Source: Candidatus Peregrinibacteria bacterium (lineage in GTDB: Bacteria > Patescibacteriota > Gracilibacteria > UBA1369 > UBA12473). From it: DNA of 52,894 nt. The stretch covers positions 1 through 52,894 of the forward strand of contig JABJMC010000016.1 of NCBI GenBank assembly GCA_018659585.1, read 5' to 3'. Shown here one piece after another: positions 31,453 to 39,696 of the stretch; position 1 is the first letter of the stretch; every line of letters starts with the position of its first letter. The translations under genes were made by a program, and so were the position numbers. The notes under the pieces are model-generated. The model saw only the letters and a list, made by a program, of their open reading frames with translations, ran no database searches and had not been told where the DNA came from.

Positions 31453-32874
31453 TTAAGCCTCAGCTTTTTCGCTGGTTTGGGCGGCTGCGCCGCCTTTCAT
31501 ATATTTCTCCATGTATTCCTTTTTCACACGTTTAAGTTCAGTTTCTGGGATTGCTTTGAGTAGTTCCCAGCCAAGGTTTAGAGATTCTTCAATTTCACGG
31601 TTGGTTTCGCCTTGAGAAATGAATCGTTCTTCGAATTGTTCAGCGAATTTAAGGTGAGCACGATCAGAATCAGAAAGAGAACTTTCACCAAGAATAACCG
31701 CTAATTCACGCATTTCTACACCATAAGCATAGGAAGCAAAGAGCTGTGCAATTACATTAGAATGGTCCTCTCGAGTTTTGCCTTCACCTTGTCCTTTACC
31801 CATCAAACGAGAAAGGGAAGGAAGCACGGCTACTGATGGATAAAGACCTTTTTTGTGAAGATCACGTCCGAGTACAATCTGACCTTCGGTAATATAACCG
31901 GTAAGGTCAATAATTGGGTGCGTAATATCATCATTCGGCATAGTCATAATTGGGAGTTGAGTCACAGACCCGCTCTTGCCTCTGATGCGACCAGCTCGTT
32001 CGTAGAGAGTCGAAAGATCAGTGTACATATAACCTGGGAAACCACCACGACCTGGCACTTCTTTACGAGCCGCAGACACCTCGCGCAAGGCTTCACAATA
32101 GTTAGTAACATCAGTGTAAACAACCAATACGTGTTTACCTTTTTCAAAAGCTAAATATTCAGCGGTAGTAAGCGCTAGCCGAGGAGTGGCAATACGCTCG
32201 ATAACAGGATTGTCAGCGGTGTTAATGAACAAAACAGATCGTTCGATCGCACCGGTTTTTTTAAACTCGTTAATAAAGTATTGAGCTTCTTCAAATGGCA
32301 CACCCATAGCGGCAAACACAATTGAAAATTCTTCGCCACCTGAGCCGTCAGCAGAGCGTACCTTAGCTTGACGAGCGATTTGAGCAGCTAATTTGTTGTG
32401 AGGAAGACCAGAACCAGAGAAAATTGGTAGTTTTTGGCCACGCACCAACGTATTTAGAGCATCAATAGTAGAAACACCAGTTTGGAAAAAGTCATCTGGC
32501 ATTTCGCGAGATGCGGGATTGATTGGAGCACCATTAATATCGATTCGTTTGTCAGCAATGATTTTTGGGCCACCATCAATTGGTTGACCACGTCCATCAA
32601 AGGTGCGGCCAAGCATGTCTTCAGACACAGCAAGACGGAAGGTTTCTCCTAAGAAACGGGCTTTTGACCCTTCGGTGGAGATTCCTTGTGGAGACTCAAA
32701 AAGTTGGACAATGGCCAAATCTTTTTGAGCGTCGAGGACTTTACCAAGACGTTCTTTACCATCAGCCAGGGTTAGGATAACCAACTCCTCATAGGTTACC
32801 TTTTCCCCTTCTGGCAGCTCGATGAAAGCCAGAGGCCCGACGATATCGCGAACGGTTTTAAATTCTTTTTGCAT
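31453..32874 (-). CDS. atpB: V-type ATP synthase subunit B
   Basis: The regulatory, non-catalytic head subunit (473 residues). It shows [15 protein letters not shown], a nucleotide region without a P-loop ([18 protein letters not shown], as expected for B), and the downstream [24 protein letters not shown] and [17 protein letters not shown] blocks. It forms the hexamer with subunit A. It stands 33 bases after the A gene. Confidence 0.97.
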   Translation of the reverse strand: MQKEFKTVRDIVGPLAFIELPEGEKVTYEELVILTLADGKERLGKVLDAQKDLAIVQLFESPQGISTEGSKARFLGETFRLAVSEDMLGRTFDGRGQPIDGGPKIIADKRIDINGAPINPASREMPDDFFQTGVSTIDALNTLVRGQKLPIFSGSGLPHNKLAAQIARQAKVRSADGSGGEEFSIVFAAMGVPFEEAQYFINEFKKTGAIERSVLFINTADNPVIERIATPRLALTTAEYLAFEKGKHVLVVYTDVTNYCEALREVSAARKEVPGRGGFPGYMYTDLSTLYERAGRIRGKSGSVTQLPIMTMPNDDITHPIIDLTGYITEGQIVLGRDLHKKGLYPSVAVLPSLSRLMGKGQGEGKTREDHSNVIAQLFASYAYGVEMRELAVILGESSLSDSDRAHLKFAEQFEERFISQGETNREIEESLNLGWELLKAIPETELKRVKKEYMEKYMKGGAAAQTSEKAEA

Positions 32875-32906
32875 GGAATAATAAGGTTATTAGCGAGATT
32901 AATTAA

Positions 32907-34706
32907 TTAAGCAAGTTTCTGAACTTCAGTATTGATCTTGTCGATGAGGGCTTGGAATTTTTCTTCCTCTTCCTCTGGAATCTCTTTTACGCGAGCCACT
33001 TCTTGAATAAGTGAGTGGTTTTTAAGCCCATCAATATCAAAACTTTCATTTTTTACAAGATCACGAGCAGCGTAGAAAATAGTCATAATACATTTGAGCA
33101 TCCAGTATTGCTTTTTGAGTGGAGTACGAGCGTCTTCAGCATCAAAAGCATTTTGGAACAAGAAGTCTTCACGAATAGATTTAGAAACTAAAAGTAAGAG
33201 CTGTTCACGAGCAGACAAGGAGTCAGCACCAACCAAGCGCACTAATTCTTGTAATTTCGCTTCTTGTTGTAGGACGTCCATGGCTTCGTTTCGAATTTGT
33301 GGGTAATCCTCGGCAATTTCAGTTTTTAAGTAGTTTTCAATATTGTCAGTATAAAGAGTATACGACGTAAGCCAGTTAATTGCGGGATAGTGACGAGCGT
33401 AAGCAAGCTTAGAATCTAGACCCCAAAAAGTTTTGGTAACACGAAGAGTGTTTTGAGTAACTGGCTCAGAGAAGTCACCACCAGGAGGCGATACCGCTCC
33501 AATAACAGATAAAGAACCATCACGATCTTCGTTACCTAAACAAGCAACGTAACCAGCTCTTTCGTAGAAAGCAGCAATACGAGAAGCAAGGTAAGCAGGA
33601 TATCCTTCTTCACCAGGCATCTCTTCTAAACGACCACCCATTTCACGCATGGCCTCGGCCCAACGAGAAGTAGAGTCAGCCATCAAAGCCACGTCATAAC
33701 CCATATCACGGTAGTATTCCGCAATGGTAATTCCAACATACACAGACGCTTCACGAGCAGCCACTGGCATATTAGAAGTATTGGCAATCAGAATTGTTCG
33801 TTTCATAAGTGGTTCACCAGAATTTGGATCTTCTAAGTGAGGGAATTCAACCAACACCTCAGTCATCTCGTTACCACGTTCTCCACATCCAATATAAACA
33901 ATAATTTGCGCGTCGCAGAACTTAGCCAGTGCTTGTTGAGTAACAGTTTTACCAGCTCCAAAAGGTCCTGGAATACAAGCTGCACCACCTTTAGCCAGGG
34001 TAAAGAAAGTATCAACAGAACGACCACCGGTTTTTAGTGGCATGTAAGGAACTTTTTTTGCTTTGGATGGGCGAGGAATACGAATTGGCCATTCTTGAAT
34101 CATGTTAATGGCGTGAACCTTGCCGTCAGCGTCTTCGATTTCTGCAACGATTTCTTTGATAGTTAAGCTCCCACCCTTGATGGATTTAATAGTTCCTTCG
34201 ATGTGTGGTGGGACCATAACTTTGTGCTCAATAAGAGTTGTTTCTTGAATTGTCCCGAGAACATCACCACCAGTTACTTTGTCATTGTTGTTAGCCACGG
34301 CTTTAAAATCCCATTTTTTATCGTAATCAAGTCCCGGCACTTCGACTCCACGTGTAATAAAAGATCCAACTTTAGATTCGATTCCAGCTAGTGGGCGTTG
34401 GATTCCATCGTAAATAGAAGTAAGAAGACCAGGTCCAAGCTCCACAGTCATAGTTTCACCAGTAAGTTCAACTGGTTCACCAGGTCCAATTCCAGCAGTT
34501 TCTTCGTAAACCTGAATCGCTGCTTCATCACCATTTAGACGAATGACTTCTCCCATTAAACGTTCGTCACCAACACGGGTAACTTCGAACATTTTGGCGT
34601 TTTTCATACCATTGGCAATCACGAGCGGACCAGCCACACGGAGAATAGTTCCGCTAGTAGCTTTGCTCTTAGTTTGAGGGGCTTCTTCAGCCGTTTGAGT
34701 GTTCAT
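32907..34706 (-). CDS. atpA: V-type ATP synthase catalytic subunit A
   Basis: The catalytic head subunit, 599 residues. Walker A is GPFGAGKT at 247-254; downstream are the typical GCGERGNEMTEVL and LMADSTSRWAEAMRE motifs with a PGEEGYPAYLASR block. The non-homologous region that marks A/V-type subunits is present between residues ~115 and ~190. An N-terminal extension (TQTAEEAPQTKSK) precedes the beta-barrel. Confidence 0.98.
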   Translation of the reverse strand: MNTQTAEEAPQTKSKATSGTILRVAGPLVIANGMKNAKMFEVTRVGDERLMGEVIRLNGDEAAIQVYEETAGIGPGEPVELTGETMTVELGPGLLTSIYDGIQRPLAGIESKVGSFITRGVEVPGLDYDKKWDFKAVANNNDKVTGGDVLGTIQETTLIEHKVMVPPHIEGTIKSIKGGSLTIKEIVAEIEDADGKVHAINMIQEWPIRIPRPSKAKKVPYMPLKTGGRSVDTFFTLAKGGAACIPGPFGAGKTVTQQALAKFCDAQIIVYIGCGERGNEMTEVLVEFPHLEDPNSGEPLMKRTILIANTSNMPVAAREASVYVGITIAEYYRDMGYDVALMADSTSRWAEAMREMGGRLEEMPGEEGYPAYLASRIAAFYERAGYVACLGNEDRDGSLSVIGAVSPPGGDFSEPVTQNTLRVTKTFWGLDSKLAYARHYPAINWLTSYTLYTDNIENYLKTEIAEDYPQIRNEAMDVLQQEAKLQELVRLVGADSLSAREQLLLLVSKSIREDFLFQNAFDAEDARTPLKKQYWMLKCIMTIFYAARDLVKNESFDIDGLKNHSLIQEVARVKEIPEEEEEKFQALIDKINTEVQKLA

Positions 34707-34738
34707 GAGGTTAGGTTATTAGAGTTTTTTTAGTAAAT

Positions 34739-35101
34739 TTAAGATCTTTCCTTAAGGATATTGGAACCAATTGCTTTTTCCACGATTTCTCCGAGTCGAT
34801 CTAAGCCGAATCCGGTGGCTCCTTCGGGTCCGGGTAAGGCGATAATGGCTGGTAAAGCGTCAGCTGTAATTTTTTTGTACTCGTCTTGCGGAATGGCTTT
34901 GGCGTCTGATTCTAGAATAAAAATAATCGCGTAACGACATAAGTCTTTGCCTTCGATAGTCTCTGCTTTTAGCTTTTGGAGGGTTTCGAGAGTTTGCTCG
35001 GCATTTTCAGTAAAATGAGTGCAGACTCCGATTGCTTTGAATCCGAGAACAATATCTTTTGGTCCGATAATAGCGAGGTCGTGATTAGTAGTTTTAGACA
35101 T
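34739..35101 (-). CDS. atpF: V-type ATP synthase subunit F
   Basis: A 120-residue Rossmann-like stalk subunit that binds subunit D. The family pattern is LAIIGPKDIVLGFKAIGV near the start, YAIIFILESDA, PAIIALPGPEG and the ending VEKAIGSNIL. It sits between C and A, 2 bases from the C-subunit gene. Confidence 0.93.
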   Translation of the reverse strand: MSKTTNHDLAIIGPKDIVLGFKAIGVCTHFTENAEQTLETLQKLKAETIEGKDLCRYAIIFILESDAKAIPQDEYKKITADALPAIIALPGPEGATGFGLDRLGEIVEKAIGSNILKERS

Positions 35102-35103
35102 AA

Positions 35104-36141
35104 TTAAACATAAAGTTTATGAATTCGGTCACGTAGCATTTCTTCGTTAATGCCACGGAGTTTGCCAACCATAATCATGCGGATAATGCGGGCGTTATTT
35201 TGTTTGGCAAAGAAATAAGCAAGCACTGCCTCGGGGCCAGAATCGATATAACGGGAAGAACGAGCAAAATCGATTAAGACTTCTTCGGCGTATTTTTCTA
35301 AATAAAGGAATGATTTGAACTTGTCGTAGGCTTCGAGGCCACGATTTACCACTGATTCATAGTCAGTGCCTTTAAAAATTCCAGTTAAAGAATTTCTATC
35401 AGCTTCCATACCGTCTTTATATTTGTAAGTTGGTAGGGTTCCTTTCTTTAGGAATACTTCGTCGAGTAAATTGTTAGTAGTGAAAAATTCTTCTTGGCCA
35501 AGTAGTTTGATGCGTAAAAATCCTTTGATGTTAGTTAAATCAATCCATTTTTGAACAAATTTGATTACAAAAGAATTACCAGTTTTTTTAGCAATTTCAG
35601 CTAACATTTCGTATAGAACGCGATCCAAAATAAGGTCAATAAAACGAGGATCATTAGTTTTTTCATAAGTTTGACGTGCTTTTCTGATGCCTGTTTTAAT
35701 TTTTTCAGTGTGAGCTTCGTCGAGTGGGAAGAACTCATGATCTTTTTCAAAGAAGAAAGCTTCGAGAGCTTCGAGTGGGATCCGTCCCATGGGCATTAAT
35801 TGTTCACGAATTTCTTCTCGGTCTTTATCGCCAGCAAGTCCTTTTAGAACGGTTTTGAAATTGTGGAAGTCGAACGGTAAAAATAGGATGTCGAGTAATA
35901 ATGGGTCAGGCACAATACGATCGAGTAATTCCTTGGCATCATGCAGCCCAGCATCAATTACTTCTTGGAAATCTTCGGTTTTTTCAATATCACCAACGTG
36001 ATTGGCGTAAGCCGTGTCATTCAAAATTTTGTAAGCTTCTTTAGCTTCTTTGGCACCCAACATTCGTTCGACATCAGTCATGTCGAGGAGCATGGGTTCA
36101 AGCGAGCGGACGCGAGCGGTAGCGTAAGAAAATTGGCTCAT
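35104..36141 (-). CDS. atpC: V-type ATP synthase subunit C
   Basis: The socket subunit that joins the central stalk to the proteolipid ring (345 residues). The family start [16 protein letters not shown] and the helical repeats with the ending [22 protein letters not shown] match the AC39/NtpC type. Gaps of 2-3 bases on both sides show tight operon packing. Confidence 0.95.
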   Translation of the reverse strand: MSQFSYATARVRSLEPMLLDMTDVERMLGAKEAKEAYKILNDTAYANHVGDIEKTEDFQEVIDAGLHDAKELLDRIVPDPLLLDILFLPFDFHNFKTVLKGLAGDKDREEIREQLMPMGRIPLEALEAFFFEKDHEFFPLDEAHTEKIKTGIRKARQTYEKTNDPRFIDLILDRVLYEMLAEIAKKTGNSFVIKFVQKWIDLTNIKGFLRIKLLGQEEFFTTNNLLDEVFLKKGTLPTYKYKDGMEADRNSLTGIFKGTDYESVVNRGLEAYDKFKSFLYLEKYAEEVLIDFARSSRYIDSGPEAVLAYFFAKQNNARIIRMIMVGKLRGINEEMLRDRIHKLYV

Positions 36142-36144
36142 AGT

Positions 36145-36711
36145 TTATGGAAAAAGTAGTTGATTAAGTTGCATTTCAAGTTCACCCCAAAGTTCTTTTG
36201 TGAGGAGTGACTCAATGGAGAAGTCGACTTCGACTTTGCCGGAGCTAAGTAGGAATCCACCTTTAATAGGAGCGGATTCGTTACTTAAACTAAAGGAAGC
36301 TCCAGCGGCTTCGATTGCCTTTTTTGTTTCGTTTTCTTTGCCTTTGGGCGAGAAAACAGTTCCTTCGTTGAATTCTTTGGCAGCTTTTTTAACAAGAGCA
36401 GTCACAATACTAACGTACTGATCAGAGCTAACAAGAGCTTCGATAGTATCAGTTGAAACAGCTTCTAAGATATCGCGTTTTTTGCGGAGCATATTATTAC
36501 GAGTTTCCATTTTAGCGAAAACTGCGGCGCGGTTTTTAGCTTTAACACAGTTGTCTGCAATTTTTCCGTCCATTTCGATTTTGCGTGTTTTGCGTTTTTC
36601 TTCATAGCTAGCCGTAATTTGAGCAATGGCAGCATCGCGTTCTTCATTAAGTTTAGCGATTTCTGCCTCAGCAGCTTTTTTGATTTGGTCTAATATGTCT
36701 TTTAAAGCCAT
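36145..36711 (-). CDS. atpE: V-type ATP synthase subunit E
   Basis: A peripheral-stalk subunit (188 residues). The N-terminal half is a charged coiled coil (LDQIKKAAEAEIAKLNEERDAAIAQI); the C-terminal domain includes IKGGFLLSSGKVEVDFSIESLL, the usual end domain of subunit E. It pairs with the G/H-type subunit at the start of the operon. Confidence 0.92.
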   Translation of the reverse strand: MALKDILDQIKKAAEAEIAKLNEERDAAIAQITASYEEKRKTRKIEMDGKIADNCVKAKNRAAVFAKMETRNNMLRKKRDILEAVSTDTIEALVSSDQYVSIVTALVKKAAKEFNEGTVFSPKGKENETKKAIEAAGASFSLSNESAPIKGGFLLSSGKVEVDFSIESLLTKELWGELEMQLNQLLFP

Positions 36712-36776
36712 TTTTTATTGTTAAATTTAAATTCATTTCGAGAGATGAACGAATTCATCTCCCGTTAGAGTTCAAA

Positions 36777-37247
36777 TTAAACTTCGATGAAAGCCCAAAG
36801 AAGTAGGGTGATCAAAAGACCAATAACCGCGTAAGTTTCTACCATAGCCGCCATAATAACGGCTTTACCAACATTAGCTTGATCTTTAGCAACAGCGTGA
36901 AGACCAGCAGCAGCAACTTTACCTTGGTAAATACCAGAAACAAGACCAGTAATAGCAACTGGAAGACAAGCAAAGAAAAGTAGCCAGCCAGTTTCCATAG
37001 AAATAGCAGCAACTTCGCCACTAAATAAACCAAGCTTAAAGATAACAAGAAGACCTCCTAGGAAGCCGTAAATACCTTGAGTACCAGGTAGCGCTTGAAT
37101 AAGAAGAACTTTACCAAAAAGTTCAGGTTTTTCACTAATCACTCCAGCACCAGAAAGACCAGCAAGTCCGACTCCAACGGCGGATCCAGCTCCTCCGAGG
37201 AAAACAGAGATGGTTGCTCCAGCGATAGCAATAGCAACAGCAGACAT
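36777..37247 (-). CDS. atpK: V-type ATP synthase subunit K (proteolipid) with sodium signature
   Basis: The rotor-ring subunit, a duplicated two-hairpin proteolipid with four transmembrane helices. Read from the Met at 37247 it has 156 residues, matching Enterococcus NtpK; the frame extends 27 codons upstream, but those residues do not fit the family. The ion-site residues of the sodium-type NtpK are all present: Thr56, Gln57 and Tyr60 in LPGTQGIYG, Gln108 in YQGK, and Glu137 in MVETYA. Sodium transport is therefore the likely coupling ion. Confidence 0.93.
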   Translation of the reverse strand: MSAVAIAIAGATISVFLGGAGSAVGVGLAGLSGAGVISEKPELFGKVLLIQALPGTQGIYGFLGGLLVIFKLGLFSGEVAAISMETGWLLFFACLPVAITGLVSGIYQGKVAAAGLHAVAKDQANVGKAVIMAAMVETYAVIGLLITLLLWAFIEV

Positions 37248-37269
37248 AATAATAAGGGTTAAAGATTTT

Positions 37270-39240
37270 TTAAGTAATATTGATGTATTTGCAGGTGCGT
37301 TTGAATGGTTTGAAACCAATCCCGCCACCTTCCATAAATTTACTAAAGAACTCTACAAATTGAAGACGTGCAGAGTGAATAAAGGCTCCAAGGGCAGATA
37401 GTACTAAGTTCATCGTGTGACCCAGAATTAAAACAATAATCGCGACAACAATTCCAACGTAAGGGATAAGATCATAAGCAAGGGCAGCAATAATATTCAT
37501 GGCAAAAGCAATAATTCCGGTACCAAGTCCGAGCGCCATAATACGAGAGTAAGAAAGAATATCTCCTAAGTAACCAACTAATCCGTATAAGGAGAGGACT
37601 CCAATACCGAACTTAGCGGGGATGCTTTTTTGTTTGCGGCCTTGAGTTAAAATCATGGCAGCTACACCACCTAAGGTAAGCCATTTAAATAAACCGGCGT
37701 ATTCAACTGGGATTAAAGCCCCGCTTGAAGCAAGTCCAAATCCAATAATCGCGAGTAAGAAGTAAATCCAAAGGAAACTATCAAACACAGCATCTAAATA
37801 TTGTTTCTGTTTAATCTTCCACCAACCGTCAATCGCTTTACCAATTAAAACTTGAACAATTCCGAGTACTAGCGCTAAAACCAAGAAAATAAGAGGTCCA
37901 GAGCCAGCCGCGGGATTTAAGATTTGGCCTTTAAAAGCGCCATCTTTAATCATAAAAGCCGGTGCTTGTTCTACGGTGAGCCCAAAATAGCCACCAAAGA
38001 AATAACCAGCCACCATAGTAAGGACTCCACCCCACATTAGGAGGCGAATTAAACCAGTGCTTTCTTTGGGAAGATTAAAGAACCTAAGCATTAGGAACAT
38101 AATCACAAAAAGCATAAGTCCGTAACCAGCGTCTGTTAAACAAAGCGCAAAAAACACAATAAAGAAAGTGGCCAAAAATGGAGTAGGATCCACCTCGTTA
38201 GCAAGAGGGAATCCATAAAGTCTAGTCACAGATTCAAAAGGCCAAGAGGTTCGTTTGTTGTGTAGTAAAATTGGCGGATCTTCGCCTTCTTCGGGTTTGA
38301 TTTCTTGGATGGCTGTGGATGGATATTTTTCGTTTAGCTCTTTTTGAATTTTTTTAAGGTCAAGCTTGGCAATCCAGCCGGTAACCACAAAACTATAAGT
38401 AGTTCCTTTTAGTTTTTCGCGGACACGTTGTTCTTCTTGTTGCCAAGCAAAAACATCATGAACAATTTGTAGGTTTTCAAGATGTTTTCCTAAACGAGTG
38501 AATTCTTCTTTGTTTTTAGTGATTTCTTGTTCAAGGTCTTGTTTTTGAGTCGTAATTTCTTTGAGTCTTTCGGGGACAGTCATTGCAAGTTCTGGGAGTT
38601 CGATTTCTTGGAATTTCATTTTAGATAAAAGCTGCTTGCTTTCATCTTCGTATTCTTTGGAAATAGCCACTACTGCATAAGTGTGAGATCCTTCTTCGTG
38701 AACTTTGTTGATGCTAGTAAGTTCGCCGAGTTCTTTGAGAGCAGCTTTTAGAGCGTCGTATTCAAGGGTTGGAACTTCACCTAAGTGAATGCGAGCGTGA
38801 GCAGTGTCTTTTACAGTATCGAGAGCAAAGTTTAATTTCCCCCAATTTTGAAGAAGTTTTTCTTCGGTTTCGAGGGCAGCGAGGTTGTTTTGGTCAGCGT
38901 TATGTTTTTCTTCGGCAGACTGACACTCCTTAATAATAGCGCGATAATCAAAGCCGCCTTTGACCGTACCAATAGCACTTTCGGAGGTCAGGGTAGGTTT
39001 TCCAGCCCAAATTGGGCGCTTAAGGGCATAAGGAGTTAGTAACTTAATTGCAAAATCAGTGTTTGCAACAATAAAATCAATGTCATGATCCTCCTTTTCA
39101 ATATTTTCTAGCTCAAATTCAGCGCCTTCGCTGATCTCTTCGACCTGCATAACGCCTCGTTTTTGGAGGAGAGTTAGAATTTTTTCAAGGTCCGTCTTCA
39201 TGCCTAGAATCTGGACCTTTTCCATGGCGAGAACAGCCAT
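37270..39240 (-). CDS. atpI: V-type ATP synthase subunit I
   Basis: The membrane stator subunit (656 residues) that forms the ion half-channels. The N-terminal ~330 residues are soluble and partly coiled coil (LKEITTQKQDLEQEITK); the C-terminal half has about seven membrane segments, ending in the family signature GHTMNLVLSALGAFIHSARLQFVEFFSKF. It starts the membrane part of the operon and lies just after the G/H gene. Confidence 0.96.
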   Translation of the reverse strand: MAVLAMEKVQILGMKTDLEKILTLLQKRGVMQVEEISEGAEFELENIEKEDHDIDFIVANTDFAIKLLTPYALKRPIWAGKPTLTSESAIGTVKGGFDYRAIIKECQSAEEKHNADQNNLAALETEEKLLQNWGKLNFALDTVKDTAHARIHLGEVPTLEYDALKAALKELGELTSINKVHEEGSHTYAVVAISKEYEDESKQLLSKMKFQEIELPELAMTVPERLKEITTQKQDLEQEITKNKEEFTRLGKHLENLQIVHDVFAWQQEEQRVREKLKGTTYSFVVTGWIAKLDLKKIQKELNEKYPSTAIQEIKPEEGEDPPILLHNKRTSWPFESVTRLYGFPLANEVDPTPFLATFFIVFFALCLTDAGYGLMLFVIMFLMLRFFNLPKESTGLIRLLMWGGVLTMVAGYFFGGYFGLTVEQAPAFMIKDGAFKGQILNPAAGSGPLIFLVLALVLGIVQVLIGKAIDGWWKIKQKQYLDAVFDSFLWIYFLLAIIGFGLASSGALIPVEYAGLFKWLTLGGVAAMILTQGRKQKSIPAKFGIGVLSLYGLVGYLGDILSYSRIMALGLGTGIIAFAMNIIAALAYDLIPYVGIVVAIIVLILGHTMNLVLSALGAFIHSARLQFVEFFSKFMEGGGIGFKPFKRTCKYINIT

Positions 39241-39261
39241 AGTCTTGGGTTAGAAATTATA

Positions 39262-39585
39262 TTAAATACCAACAAATTCATGGAAAGCTTTGACAGCTTG
39301 GCGAGTAGCCTGCTCTTTGCGCATCTCTGCTTCCCGTTCTAGGGTTTGGATTTCTTTTTCACCGCCAGACAAAGCTTCTTTGCAGATTTGACTGGCTTCA
39401 GTTTTGGCAGTGGCGATTTTTTCTTTGCCAGCTGTTTTTTCAGTATCAACAAAGTCATCAAATTCTTTTTGAGATTTTTCCTTTGCTTCAACTATCATTT
39501 TATCGTTTCGTTTCTTGGAGTCTTCTATCATTTTTTTGGCCTCCTTTTCAGTGTCATGGATATCTGTAATTGGATGTTGTGTCAT
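39262..39585 (-). CDS. atpH: V-type ATP synthase subunit G/H
   Basis: A 107-residue charged coiled-coil protein at the head of the ATPase operon, ~20 bases before the subunit I gene. The sequence is rich in Lys, Glu and Ala (KEAKKMIEDSKKRNDKMIVEAKEK), which fits the peripheral-stalk partner of subunit E. Position and composition support the call more than any sharp motif does. Confidence 0.85.
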   Translation of the reverse strand: MTQHPITDIHDTEKEAKKMIEDSKKRNDKMIVEAKEKSQKEFDDFVDTEKTAGKEKIATAKTEASQICKEALSGGEKEIQTLEREAEMRKEQATRQAVKAFHEFVGI

Positions 39586-39612
39586 AATTAGGATTATTTT
39601 AGATCGCGCGTA

Positions 39613-39641
39613 AGTTTAGATAGGGTTTGCAAAAAAATCAA
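39613..39641 (-). promoter_or_regulatory. Promoter of the ATPase operon
   Basis: On the minus strand: TTGATT (39641-39636), 17 bases, TAAACT (39618-39613), with a leader of about 20 nt before the ATG at 39585. It is the only good promoter seen ahead of the nine genes. Confidence 0.6.
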
Positions 39642-39696
39642 GGGTCTAAGGGTGATTTTCTTTGGAATTTAAAGGAAAAAGCTTGACTGCTGGGGG

